Source: Phocaeicola_A sp964514145 (GTDB lineage Bacteria; Bacteroidota; Bacteroidia; Bacteroidales; Bacteroidaceae). Taken from it: a stretch of DNA of 47,616 nucleotides. The translations under genes and the position numbers were made by a program. Shown in pieces: positions 23,627-30,566 of the stretch (position 1 is the stretch's first letter; every line of letters starts with the position of its first letter). The stretch lies in NCBI GenBank assembly GCA_964514145.1, contig CAZEPM010000004.1, positions 1-47,616 of the forward strand, written 5' to 3'. The notes below the pieces were generated by a model. It had not been told where the DNA came from, did no database searches, and saw only the letters and a program-made list of their open reading frames with translations.

Positions 23627-24109
23627 TTAATAATGTATGTTCGGTATGACGTGGCGCAGTGAGTGTACGACTTCGGTGCGAGTGATTCCTTCGCTTAAAA
23701 TCATCATGATGGTGTCGTCACCGGCAATCGTTCCGATAATTTCCTTCAGGTTGGCGTTGTCTATGTCATAAGCAATGCTGCTGGCATATCCGGGTCGGGT
23801 GCGGATGACCGCAATGTTGTTAGAAAATTGCAGAGAGATGAATCCGTTGTAGATAGGCAGGTTGGCAGCAATTGCGTGCGACTCGGTGACACGCTTGTAG
23901 AGTGTGTTGTTGGGTAATACGTACATGTATTTTCCGCTCGGGCTTGCTGCTTTAGCCATTTTGAGTTGCTTAAGGTCTCTCGAGAGGGTAGCTTGTGTCA
24001 TGGTGTATCCCTCTTTGGCCAGTTCTTGCAACAGTTCTTCCTGACTGCATATTTCTTTGGTTGAAACGATAATTTTAATAGTGTCTAATCGACTGTTTCT
24101 ATTCTTCAT
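23627..24109 (-). CDS. argR: Arginine repressor ArgR
   Basis: ArgR is a hexameric arginine-dependent regulator. The 160-residue protein has an N-terminal winged helix with TQATLSRDLKQLKMAK (recognition helix, about residues 37-52) and a C-terminal domain with GTIAGDDTIMMI, the arginine-binding motif. It heads the minus-strand cluster. Its promoter (24136-24166) contains a palindrome at 24142-24165 placed between the -7 and -33 elements, which is what autoregulation requires. The divergent rhaB gene shares the intergenic region. Confidence 0.95.
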   Translation of the reverse strand: MKNRNSRLDTIKIIVSTKEICSQEELLQELAKEGYTMTQATLSRDLKQLKMAKAASPSGKYMYVLPNNTLYKRVTESHAIAANLPIYNGFISLQFSNNIAVIRTRPGYASSIAYDIDNANLKEIIGTIAGDDTIMMILSEGITRTEVVHSLRHVIPNIHY

Positions 24110-24135
24110 GATGTATAATTATTCATTACGGCTTG

Positions 24136-24166
24136 CAAAAATGCATCTTATTTCATAAATATGCAA
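24136..24166 (-). promoter_or_regulatory. argR promoter
   Basis: On the minus strand TTG at 24166-24164, a 20-base spacer, then CATTTTTG at 24143-24136 (one mismatch to TAnnTTTG). The start would be near 24129, about 20 bases before the argR ATG. The spacer is filled by the palindrome at 24142-24165. Confidence 0.6.
24142..24165. promoter_or_regulatory. Putative ArgR operator (ARG box)
   Basis: This imperfect 24-bp palindrome has TGCAT at its left end and ATGCA at its right end, with AT-rich inner halves, similar in style to ARG boxes. The right half TTTCATAAATATGC (24151-24164) recurs as TTTTATAAATATGC at 24182-24195, 31 bp away, or three helical turns. It fills the spacer of the argR promoter, which predicts repression. 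Confidence 0.6.
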
Positions 24167-24181
24167 ATAAAAAGGCGTTTA

Positions 24182-24195
24182 TTTTATAAATATGC
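24182..24195. promoter_or_regulatory. Second ARG-box-like half site
   Basis: TTTTATAAATATGC differs by one base from 24151-24164 in the main operator and lies exactly 31 bp from it on the same face of the helix. This fits cooperative binding of an ArgR hexamer at two sites. Confidence 0.5.
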
Positions 24196-24280
24196 GTGAT
24201 CTTGTTTTTTTCTGAGTTAGTTGTAATTAAAAGAACGTAAGAAAATCATAAAAAGGAGTGGAGATTGTAGAATAATTATG

Positions 24281-24288
24281 TATATTTG
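24281..24288 (+). promoter_or_regulatory. -7 element of the rha operon promoter
   Basis: TATATTTG matches TAnnTTTG, 56 bases before the rhaB start. No TTG lies at the expected 19-21 base distance upstream (the nearest is 13 bases away). A weak -33 element is usual for promoters that need an activator, and rha genes in Bacteroides are activated by the AraC-type RhaR. Confidence 0.5.
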
Positions 24289-24344
24289 TTTTCAATATTC
24301 AAAGATTAATCATTGTTCCTTTTTAATCACAACAATAAGTTAAT

Positions 24345-25826
24345 ATGAAAAACATGAATTTCTTCGCCGTTGACTTAGGTGCGACCAGCGGAAGAACCAT
24401 TTTAGGCACGGTAGGCGAAGGTAAATTGTCGTTAACGGAGTTGACTCGTTTTCCCAATCCTATTATTGAGACCGGAAACCATTTTTACTGGGATATCTAT
24501 GCGCTTTATCTGGAAATTATCAAGGGATTGAAAAAAGTAGCCCAAGAGAAAATCGAAATTCAGTCGATCGGTATTGATACGTGGGGCGTTGATTTCGTAT
24601 TTTTCGGTAAAGACGGAGGTATTCTCCGAAATCCTTATAGTTATCGCGACCCGCATACGGTGGGAGCTCCGGAGGAGTATTTTACGCATGTTCCGCGCGA
24701 GCGTGTGTATGACATCACGGGCATTCAGATTATGAATTTCAACTCACTTTTCCAGCTTTCGGCCTTGCGTCGCAATCGTTGTTCGGCACTCGAGGCGGCC
24801 GACAAAATCCTGTTTGTGCCGGATGCCTTGTCGTATATGCTCACGGGGCAGATGGTGACAGAATATACAATAGCCTCTACGTCACAGATGCTGAACCCAC
24901 GCACGAAACGTTTTGAGAAGGAATTGCTCGATGTGGTGGGCATAAGCGAAGACCAGTTCGGTCGTTTTGTTTTCCCGGGCGAGCAAGTGGGCGTGTTGAC
25001 TGAGGAGGTGCAAAAGATGACAGGTTTGGGAGCTATCCCCGTCATTGCCGTAGCCGGACACGACACGGCATCGGCCGTAGCAGCTGTGCCGGCACACAAT
25101 GAACGTTTTGCATACTTGAGTTCCGGAACATGGTCGCTGATGGGTATCGAGGTGAAAGATGCCATCATCAACCAAGCGAGCTATGATCGCAATTTTACAA
25201 ACGAAGGCGGCGTGGAGGGAACAACCCGATTCTTGAAGAACATCTGTGGCATGTGGTTGCTGGAGTGTTGCCGCAAAGAGTGGGAAACAGAGAGCCATTA
25301 TTCTTATACCGAGCTGATCGATGCCGCATTGGCTGTGCCGGCATTCTCCAGTGTGATTAATCCGGATGCACCATGCTTTGCCAATCCGTCGTCGATGGTA
25401 GAAGCGATCCGTAACTATTGCCGCCAGACGAATCAACTCGTTCCGCAGACGCATGGCGAACTGACGCGTTGCATTTTCGACAGTCTGGCCTTGCGCTATC
25501 GTCAAGTCTTTGGCTATATGCAGGAGTTGGCACCGTTTAAAATCGATTGTCTGCATGTCATAGGCGGCGGTTCGCGCAACAATCTGCTGAATCAACTGAC
25601 TTGTAATGCCGTAGGTGTACCCGTTATCGCCGGTCCGTCGGAAGGCACGGCTTTGGGTAACATCATGTTGCAAGCCAAGGCTTTCGGTATGGTTTCGACC
25701 ATGCAAGAGATGCGAGACTTGATCGCTTCTTCCATTGAATTGTCTCGTTTCACGCCGACCGATGCGGAGGAGTGGGATGCCGCTTATGGAAAGTATCTGA
25801 CAGTATATCGTGAAGACATTATTTAA
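24345..25826 (+). CDS. rhaB: Rhamnulokinase RhaB
   Basis: RhaB phosphorylates L-rhamnulose to rhamnulose 1-phosphate. The 493-residue FGGY-family kinase has the N-terminal phosphate loop AVDLGATSGRTILG, the GIDTWGVDFVF segment, the catalytic aspartate in AVAGHDTASAVAAVP, and the ATP-binding VIGGGSRNNLLNQ near the C-terminus. It is the first gene of the rha operon, 29 bases before the isomerase. All key residues are present. Confidence 0.96.
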   Translation: MKNMNFFAVDLGATSGRTILGTVGEGKLSLTELTRFPNPIIETGNHFYWDIYALYLEIIKGLKKVAQEKIEIQSIGIDTWGVDFVFFGKDGGILRNPYSYRDPHTVGAPEEYFTHVPRERVYDITGIQIMNFNSLFQLSALRRNRCSALEAADKILFVPDALSYMLTGQMVTEYTIASTSQMLNPRTKRFEKELLDVVGISEDQFGRFVFPGEQVGVLTEEVQKMTGLGAIPVIAVAGHDTASAVAAVPAHNERFAYLSSGTWSLMGIEVKDAIINQASYDRNFTNEGGVEGTTRFLKNICGMWLLECCRKEWETESHYSYTELIDAALAVPAFSSVINPDAPCFANPSSMVEAIRNYCRQTNQLVPQTHGELTRCIFDSLALRYRQVFGYMQELAPFKIDCLHVIGGGSRNNLLNQLTCNAVGVPVIAGPSEGTALGNIMLQAKAFGMVSTMQEMRDLIASSIELSRFTPTDAEEWDAAYGKYLTVYREDII

Positions 25827-25855
25827 TATTATAGTATAGAAAGCATATAAAAATT

Positions 25856-27106
25856 ATGAAAGAAGAATTGGTAAGAAAAGCGTATGAAGTAGCTGTAGAG
25901 CGTTACGCTGCATTGGGGATCAATGTTGAAGAAGTGATGGACAAACTTCAGAAAGTCTCTATCTCTTTGCACTGTTGGCAAGCCGACGATGTAATTGGTT
26001 TTGAATCGAATAGTTCGTTGACTGGTGGAATACAGACAACCGGGAACTATCCCGGACGTGCCCGCAATATGGAGGAACTTCGTGCTGATATTTTGAAAGC
26101 GATTTCGTATATTCCCGGAAAACACCGCTTGAATCTGCACGAAATCTACGGAGATTTCGGAGGAAAGTTTGTTGACCGCGATCAGGTTGAGCCAAAACAC
26201 TTTGAAAGCTGGATGCAGTGGGCTGCTGAACATGATTTGAAGCTGGATTTCAACTCGACGTCTTTCTCTCATCCCAAGTCTGGCGATTTGAGTCTTTCAA
26301 ATCCGGATAAAGGCATTCGCGACTTCTGGATTGAGCATACCAAGTGCTGTCGTCTCATTGCCGAGGAGATGGGTAAACGTCAGGGTGACCCTTGTATCAT
26401 GAATCTGTGGGTGCACGACGGAAGCAAAGATATTACCGTTAACCGCATGAAATACCGCGAGCTGCTGAAGAACTCGCTCGATGAGATTTTTGCAACGGAG
26501 TATAAGAACATGAAAGACTGCATTGAGTCGAAAGTATTTGGTATCGGACTGGAAAGCTATACGGTAGGCTCCAATGATTTCTACATTGGTTATGGCGTTC
26601 AACACCAGAAACTGATCACGTTGGATACCGGCCACTTCCACCCGACAGAAAGCGTTGCAGACAAGGTTTCTTCGCTCCTGCTGTATGTTCCGGAACTGAT
26701 GCTTCACGTTAGCCGTCCGGTGCGTTGGGATTCTGACCACGTGACGATTATGGATGATCCGACTCTCGAGCTGTTCAACGAAATTGTTCGTTGCGACGCA
26801 CTAGACCGTGTACACATTGGTCTTGATTACTTCGATGCTTCTATCAATCGCATCGGTGCATACGTAGTGGGTACACGTGCAGCCCAGAAATGTATGTTGC
26901 GTGCGTTATTGGAACCGTTGGCACAACTTCGTCAGTATGAGGCAAACGGACAAGGCTTCGAGCGCTTGGCCTTATTGGAAGAAGCTAAAGCTTTACCGTG
27001 GAATGCTGTATGGGATATGTTCTGCTTGAAGAACAATGTTCCGGTAGGCGAAGAATTCATTCCTGAAATTGAAAAGTATGAGGCTGAAGTGACCTCTAAA
27101 CGATAA
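25856..27106 (+). CDS. rhaA: L-rhamnose isomerase
   Basis: The enzyme interconverts L-rhamnose and L-rhamnulose with divalent metals. The 416-residue protein carries the substrate and metal sites in SLHCWQADDVIGFE, GIGLESYTVGSNDFYIGYG, TLDTGHFHPTESV and LHVSRPVRWDSDHV, all as in the RhaA family. It lies between the kinase and the transporter. A strong hairpin follows its stop at 27126-27173. In Bacteroides the gene is often called rhaI. Confidence 0.97.
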   Translation: MKEELVRKAYEVAVERYAALGINVEEVMDKLQKVSISLHCWQADDVIGFESNSSLTGGIQTTGNYPGRARNMEELRADILKAISYIPGKHRLNLHEIYGDFGGKFVDRDQVEPKHFESWMQWAAEHDLKLDFNSTSFSHPKSGDLSLSNPDKGIRDFWIEHTKCCRLIAEEMGKRQGDPCIMNLWVHDGSKDITVNRMKYRELLKNSLDEIFATEYKNMKDCIESKVFGIGLESYTVGSNDFYIGYGVQHQKLITLDTGHFHPTESVADKVSSLLLYVPELMLHVSRPVRWDSDHVTIMDDPTLELFNEIVRCDALDRVHIGLDYFDASINRIGAYVVGTRAAQKCMLRALLEPLAQLRQYEANGQGFERLALLEEAKALPWNAVWDMFCLKNNVPVGEEFIPEIEKYEAEVTSKR

Positions 27107-27125
27107 ATGGTCTGATAAAATCGCA

Positions 27126-27173
27126 ATAGTTAAGGTTTATGGCTGAGTTTTTTCTGCCACAAACCTTAACTAT
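27126..27173 (+). repeat. Strong intercistronic hairpin between rhaA and rhaT
   Basis: ATAGTTAAGGTTT at 27126-27138 pairs perfectly over 13 bp with AAACCTTAACTAT at 27161-27173. After one A-C mismatch TGGC (27140-27143) pairs with GCCA (27156-27159), closing a 12-base T-rich loop. No T-run follows, so it is not a typical terminator. It probably separates the stability or expression of rhaBA from rhaTD. Confidence 0.8.
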
Positions 27174-27198
27174 ATATAGAATAGACAAGTTAAGTATT

Positions 27199-28236
27199 AT
27201 GGAAATTGTCATAGGATTATTCATTATTGCTATCGGTGCATTCTGCCAATCGAGCTGCTATGTGCCTATTAATAAGATTAAAGATTGGAGCTGGGAAAGC
27301 TACTGGATTGTTCAGGGAGTTTTTGCGTGGCTGGTATTGCCTTTGTTGGGAGCCATGCTAGCTGTGCCTGGCGGAGAGAGCTTGATAGGCCTTTTTACCG
27401 GAGCACGTGGGCTGGATGTAGCCATGACTATACTTTTTGGTGTCTTGTGGGGCGTTGGCGGTCTGACTTTCGGATTGTCTATGCGTTATTTGGGAGTCGC
27501 CTTAGGTCAGAGCATCTCTTTGGGTACTTGTGCCGGATTGGGTACGATTCTTGCACCGGTCATGCTCAACATTTTCTATCCGGAAGCTCATCATCTGGAG
27601 AAACTGACGGCAGCCGTTATCATCGGTGTCGTAGTTACGCTAGTCGGAATCGGCATTATCGGAATCGCGGGCAACATGAAAGCACAGAGCTTGAGCGAAG
27701 AAGCAAAGAAAGCAGCGGTGAAAGATTTCAACTTCCCCAAAGGAATTGCTATTGCTTTGCTGGCCGGTTTTATGAGCGGATGTTTCAATGTCGGTCTGGA
27801 GTTCGGCTCGTCAATCCATTTCGAAGAGTCTGCCGATATCTTTAAGACCTTACCTGCAACGTTCTTAGTTACATTGGGAGGCTTTGTCACGAATGCCATT
27901 TATTGTTTCTATCAGAACAGTAAAAACCACACGTGGAGCGATTATCGTAAAAGCAGTGTGTGGGGCAACAATCTCGTCTTCTGTCTGCTTGCTGGAGCAC
28001 TGTGGTACAGCCAGTTCTTCGGGCTGGCCTTAGGCAAAGGATTCCTTACGGAGTCACCCGTATTGCTGACATTTGCATTCTGTATCCTGATGGCACTCAA
28101 CGTCGTATTCTCCAACGTATGGGGCATTATCTTGAAAGAATGGAAAGGATGTTCGCAGAAGACGATAGCCGTGTTACTCGTAGGGTTGGTCGTATTAATC
28201 ATCTCTTCATTCTTACCACAGCTTTTGGAAAACTAG
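27199..28236 (+). CDS. rhaT: L-rhamnose/proton symporter RhaT
   Basis: RhaT imports L-rhamnose with protons across the inner membrane. From ATG 27199 the protein has 345 residues and about ten transmembrane helices. Family signatures are the N-terminal GAFCQSSCYVPINKIKDWSWESYW and GVLWGVGGLTFGLSMRYLGVALGQSI, and FMSGCFNVGLEFG in the middle. An in-frame ATG at 27139 lies inside the intercistronic hairpin and would add 20 residues without similarity, so I reject it. It follows rhaA by 92 bases. Confidence 0.95.
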   Translation: MEIVIGLFIIAIGAFCQSSCYVPINKIKDWSWESYWIVQGVFAWLVLPLLGAMLAVPGGESLIGLFTGARGLDVAMTILFGVLWGVGGLTFGLSMRYLGVALGQSISLGTCAGLGTILAPVMLNIFYPEAHHLEKLTAAVIIGVVVTLVGIGIIGIAGNMKAQSLSEEAKKAAVKDFNFPKGIAIALLAGFMSGCFNVGLEFGSSIHFEESADIFKTLPATFLVTLGGFVTNAIYCFYQNSKNHTWSDYRKSSVWGNNLVFCLLAGALWYSQFFGLALGKGFLTESPVLLTFAFCILMALNVVFSNVWGIILKEWKGCSQKTIAVLLVGLVVLIISSFLPQLLEN

Positions 28237-28260
28237 AATTAATCATAGAAAAACAACGAT

Positions 28261-29070
28261 ATGAAATCAATATTAGAAGGGAGACCTGCTTTAGAAAAAG
28301 AAGTCTATAAGGTGGCCGAAGTTGCAGGTTATTTATGGCAAAAAGGATGGGCGGAACGCAACGGTGGAAACATAACCATTAACGTGACGGAGTTTGTTGA
28401 CGATGAAATTCGTCAGATGCCGGCCATCAGTGAGCCGAAGGCCATTGGAGCTGTATTGCCTCACTTGAAAGGATGCTATTTCTTTTGCAAAGGCACACAG
28501 AAACGTATGCGCGACTTAGCTCGTTGGCCGATGGAAAATGGTTCGATTATCCGTATCTGCGATGATTGCGCCAGCTATGTGATTATTGCCGACCAGCCCG
28601 TATTGCCGACTTCTGAGGTAGCTTCACATCTAACCGTTCACAACACACTGATGGCTCAAGGTGGAGAAAAGAAAGCAACGGTGCATACACACCCGATTGA
28701 ACTCGTCGCCATGACCCATACGAAAAAGTTCTTGGAAAAAGATGTGCTGACCAATTTGCTTTGGAGCATGATTCCGGAGACCAAAGCGTTCTGTCCGCGC
28801 GGACTAGGCATTGTGCCCTACAAATTGCCGAGTTCCGTAGAACTTGCCGATGCTACTTTGGCTGAATTGTCCGACTACGATGTCGTGATGTGGGAAAAAC
28901 ACGGAGTGTTTGCCGTGGGAATTGATGTTATGGATGCTTTCGACCAGATTGATGTGCTGGCCAAGTCGGCACAGATTTACATCAAAGCCAAATGTATGGG
29001 ATTTGAGCCTGAGGGCATGTCGCAAGCCCAAATGAAAGAGCTCTCAGACGTGTTTCACTTGCCAAAATAA
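28261..29070 (+). CDS. rhaD: Rhamnulose-1-phosphate aldolase RhaD
   Basis: RhaD cleaves L-rhamnulose 1-phosphate to DHAP and L-lactaldehyde. The 269-residue class II aldolase has the zinc site VHTHPIE, where two histidines are spaced by one residue, a catalytic glutamate in MIPETKAF, and the third zinc histidine in WEKHGVF. It closes the rha operon, 24 bases after rhaT. No rhaR regulator gene follows, unlike the order I recall in Bacteroides, and no rhaM mutarotase or lactaldehyde reductase is in the window. A terminator lies at 29104-29141. Confidence 0.96.
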   Translation: MKSILEGRPALEKEVYKVAEVAGYLWQKGWAERNGGNITINVTEFVDDEIRQMPAISEPKAIGAVLPHLKGCYFFCKGTQKRMRDLARWPMENGSIIRICDDCASYVIIADQPVLPTSEVASHLTVHNTLMAQGGEKKATVHTHPIELVAMTHTKKFLEKDVLTNLLWSMIPETKAFCPRGLGIVPYKLPSSVELADATLAELSDYDVVMWEKHGVFAVGIDVMDAFDQIDVLAKSAQIYIKAKCMGFEPEGMSQAQMKELSDVFHLPK

Positions 29071-29103
29071 TTAGTGCAGACGGAACACGCCTAGAACCAT
29101 AGC

Positions 29104-29141
29104 GCGCCTGTACGATTCACTCGTGCAGGCGCATTTGTTTT
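29104..29141 (+). terminator. Terminator of the rha operon
   Basis: GCGCCTGTACGA at 29104-29115 pairs with TCGTGCAGGCGC at 29121-29132 (12 bp with one G-U) around a 5-base loop, followed by ATTTGTTTT. The stem is strong and the T tract is slightly interrupted. Confidence 0.8.
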
Positions 29142-29407
29142 CTGATACGGTTGTGATGGCGACCGACTCCGGACGATCTCAACGCTTATGGCCACCGGAT
29201 AAACAGATCGCGGAGCAATTCGTTGGGAATCGGTGCCGACAATCAATGAATGTCTGACGTTGCGCCGATCAATCTTAGTGCGCCACAAACAATCATGGGC
29301 AAGACTCGACAACCGACTGATGCCGATTTTAGTTGATGAATAAAAGATTAAAAAAACATAAAAACGCAAAAAAACAATCTGTCTATAATTTTCGTAATGG
29401 AAAAATC
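29142..29407. other. Gene-free stretch between rha operon and rpsL promoter
   Basis: About 265 bases with no convincing frame on either strand. The first part is GC-richer and resembles decayed coding sequence, while the last 70 bases are AT-rich promoter DNA. I found no match by eye to rhaR, a transposase or a tRNA. It could be the scar of a lost gene, such as the regulator that follows rha genes in relatives. Confidence 0.4.
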
Positions 29408-29437
29408 TTGCTAATTAAAATATTATCAGTAATTTTG
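29408..29437 (+). promoter_or_regulatory. Promoter of the str-S10-spc-alpha ribosomal cluster
   Basis: TTG at 29408-29410, a 19-base AT-rich spacer and TAATTTTG at 29430-29437 are an excellent match to the Bacteroidales consensus. Transcription would start near 29444, leaving a leader of about 70 bases before rpsL that contains a small CGAAA/TTTCG hairpin. Confidence 0.8.
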
Positions 29438-29512
29438 CAGCCCGAAATGTGTCGTTTCGCCTGATTTGTAGAAAGAATATAAAATAATATATAACAATTA
29501 AAAACAAATAAA

Positions 29513-29914
29513 ATGCCTACTATTCAACAATTAGTAAGAAAAGGAAGAAAGGTTTTAGCGGAGAAGAGTAAATCTCCGGCATTGGACGCTTGCCCCCAAC
29601 GTCGCGGCGTTTGTGTCAGAGTTTACACGACTACGCCAAAAAAACCGAATTCAGCAATGCGCAAAGTTGCTCGTGTGAAACTGACAAATCAAAAGGAGGT
29701 AAACTCTTATATTCCGGGTGAAGGTCATAATTTGCAGGAGCACTCAATTGTTCTCGTCCGTGGAGGTCGTGTGAAAGATCTTCCGGGTGTTCGTTATCAC
29801 ATCGTTCGCGGTACGCTCGATACGGCCGGTGTTGCCAATCGTCTGCAACGTCGTTCGAAGTATGGAGCTAAGCGCCCGAAACCGGGTCAGGCGCCGGCGA
29901 AAGGAAAGAAATAA
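29513..29914 (+). CDS. rpsL: 30S ribosomal protein S12
   Basis: S12 (uS12) lies at the decoding centre and is the target of streptomycin-resistance mutations. At 133 residues it is slightly longer than the 124 of E. coli, with a basic C-terminal extension ending KGKK. The decoding loops KKPNSAMRK and VRGGRVKDLPGVRYH are intact, with K at the streptomycin-relevant positions, so no resistance change is seen. It begins the str part of the cluster. The proline/threonine start MPTIQQLVRKGR is typical. Confidence 0.98.
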   Translation: MPTIQQLVRKGRKVLAEKSKSPALDACPQRRGVCVRVYTTTPKKPNSAMRKVARVKLTNQKEVNSYIPGEGHNLQEHSIVLVRGGRVKDLPGVRYHIVRGTLDTAGVANRLQRRSKYGAKRPKPGQAPAKGKK

Positions 29915-30062
29915 GTCCGTACAAAAAATTAATTGTAAATTTAAAAAGTAGAAACGTTTTGGTTGGTTGAGAATCGCGTAAAGGTTGAGTAAATATTTCG
30001 GAGGAAATGTTGAAGAACACACTGAATTACAGCCCAAGCAAAACACAAATTTTCAAAACAAA

Positions 30063-30539
30063 ATGAGAAAAGCAAAACCTAAAAAACGTGTAATCCTTCC
30101 GGATCCAGTGTTCGGTGATCAGAAGGTGTCAAAATTTGTAAACCATTTGATGTACGACGGAAAGAAAAATATTTCGTATGACATTTTCTATTCGGCATTG
30201 GATATTGTGAAAGCTAAACTGCCCAACGAAGAAAAAACGCCGTTGGAGGTTTGGGAAAAGGCATTGGACAATGTGACTCCGCAGGTCGAAGTAAAATCTC
30301 GCCGTATTGGTGGAGCTACGTTCCAAGTTCCAACGGAAATTCGTCCGGATCGCAAAGAATCTATCTCGATGAAGAATTTGATTGTCTATGCTCGCAAGCG
30401 TGGCGGAAAATCAATGGCAGAGAAACTTGCCGCTGAAATTTTGGATGCATATAACGAGCAGGGCGGAGCCTTCAAACGTAAAGAAGATATGCATCGTATG
30501 GCTGAAGCTAACCGTGCGTTTGCTCATTTCAGATTCTAA
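30063..30539 (+). CDS. rpsG: 30S ribosomal protein S7
   Basis: S7 (uS7) starts assembly of the 30S head and contacts the E site. The 158-residue protein begins MRKAKPKKRVILPDPVFGD. The frame is open upstream to a TTG at 29985, but those 26 residues are not part of S7 and ATG 30063 is clearly right. The 148-base gap after rpsL is longer than other gaps here and may hold a regulatory leader. Confidence 0.98.
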   Translation: MRKAKPKKRVILPDPVFGDQKVSKFVNHLMYDGKKNISYDIFYSALDIVKAKLPNEEKTPLEVWEKALDNVTPQVEVKSRRIGGATFQVPTEIRPDRKESISMKNLIVYARKRGGKSMAEKLAAEILDAYNEQGGAFKRKEDMHRMAEANRAFAHFRF

Positions 30540-30566
30540 ATCAAGTAAATAATAAAACAACGAAAA

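Noticed and set aside
27139..27198. Upstream start for RhaT
   Set aside because: It would translate through the strong hairpin and adds residues unlike the family; ATG 27199 fits RhaT.
29091..29369. 92-residue minus-strand frame after the rha operon
   Set aside because: It covers the rha terminator, shows no family features and has mixed composition, so it is likely a chance frame.
29985..30062. TTG-started extension of S7
   Set aside because: The 26 residues have no S7 similarity and S7 begins at ATG 30063.
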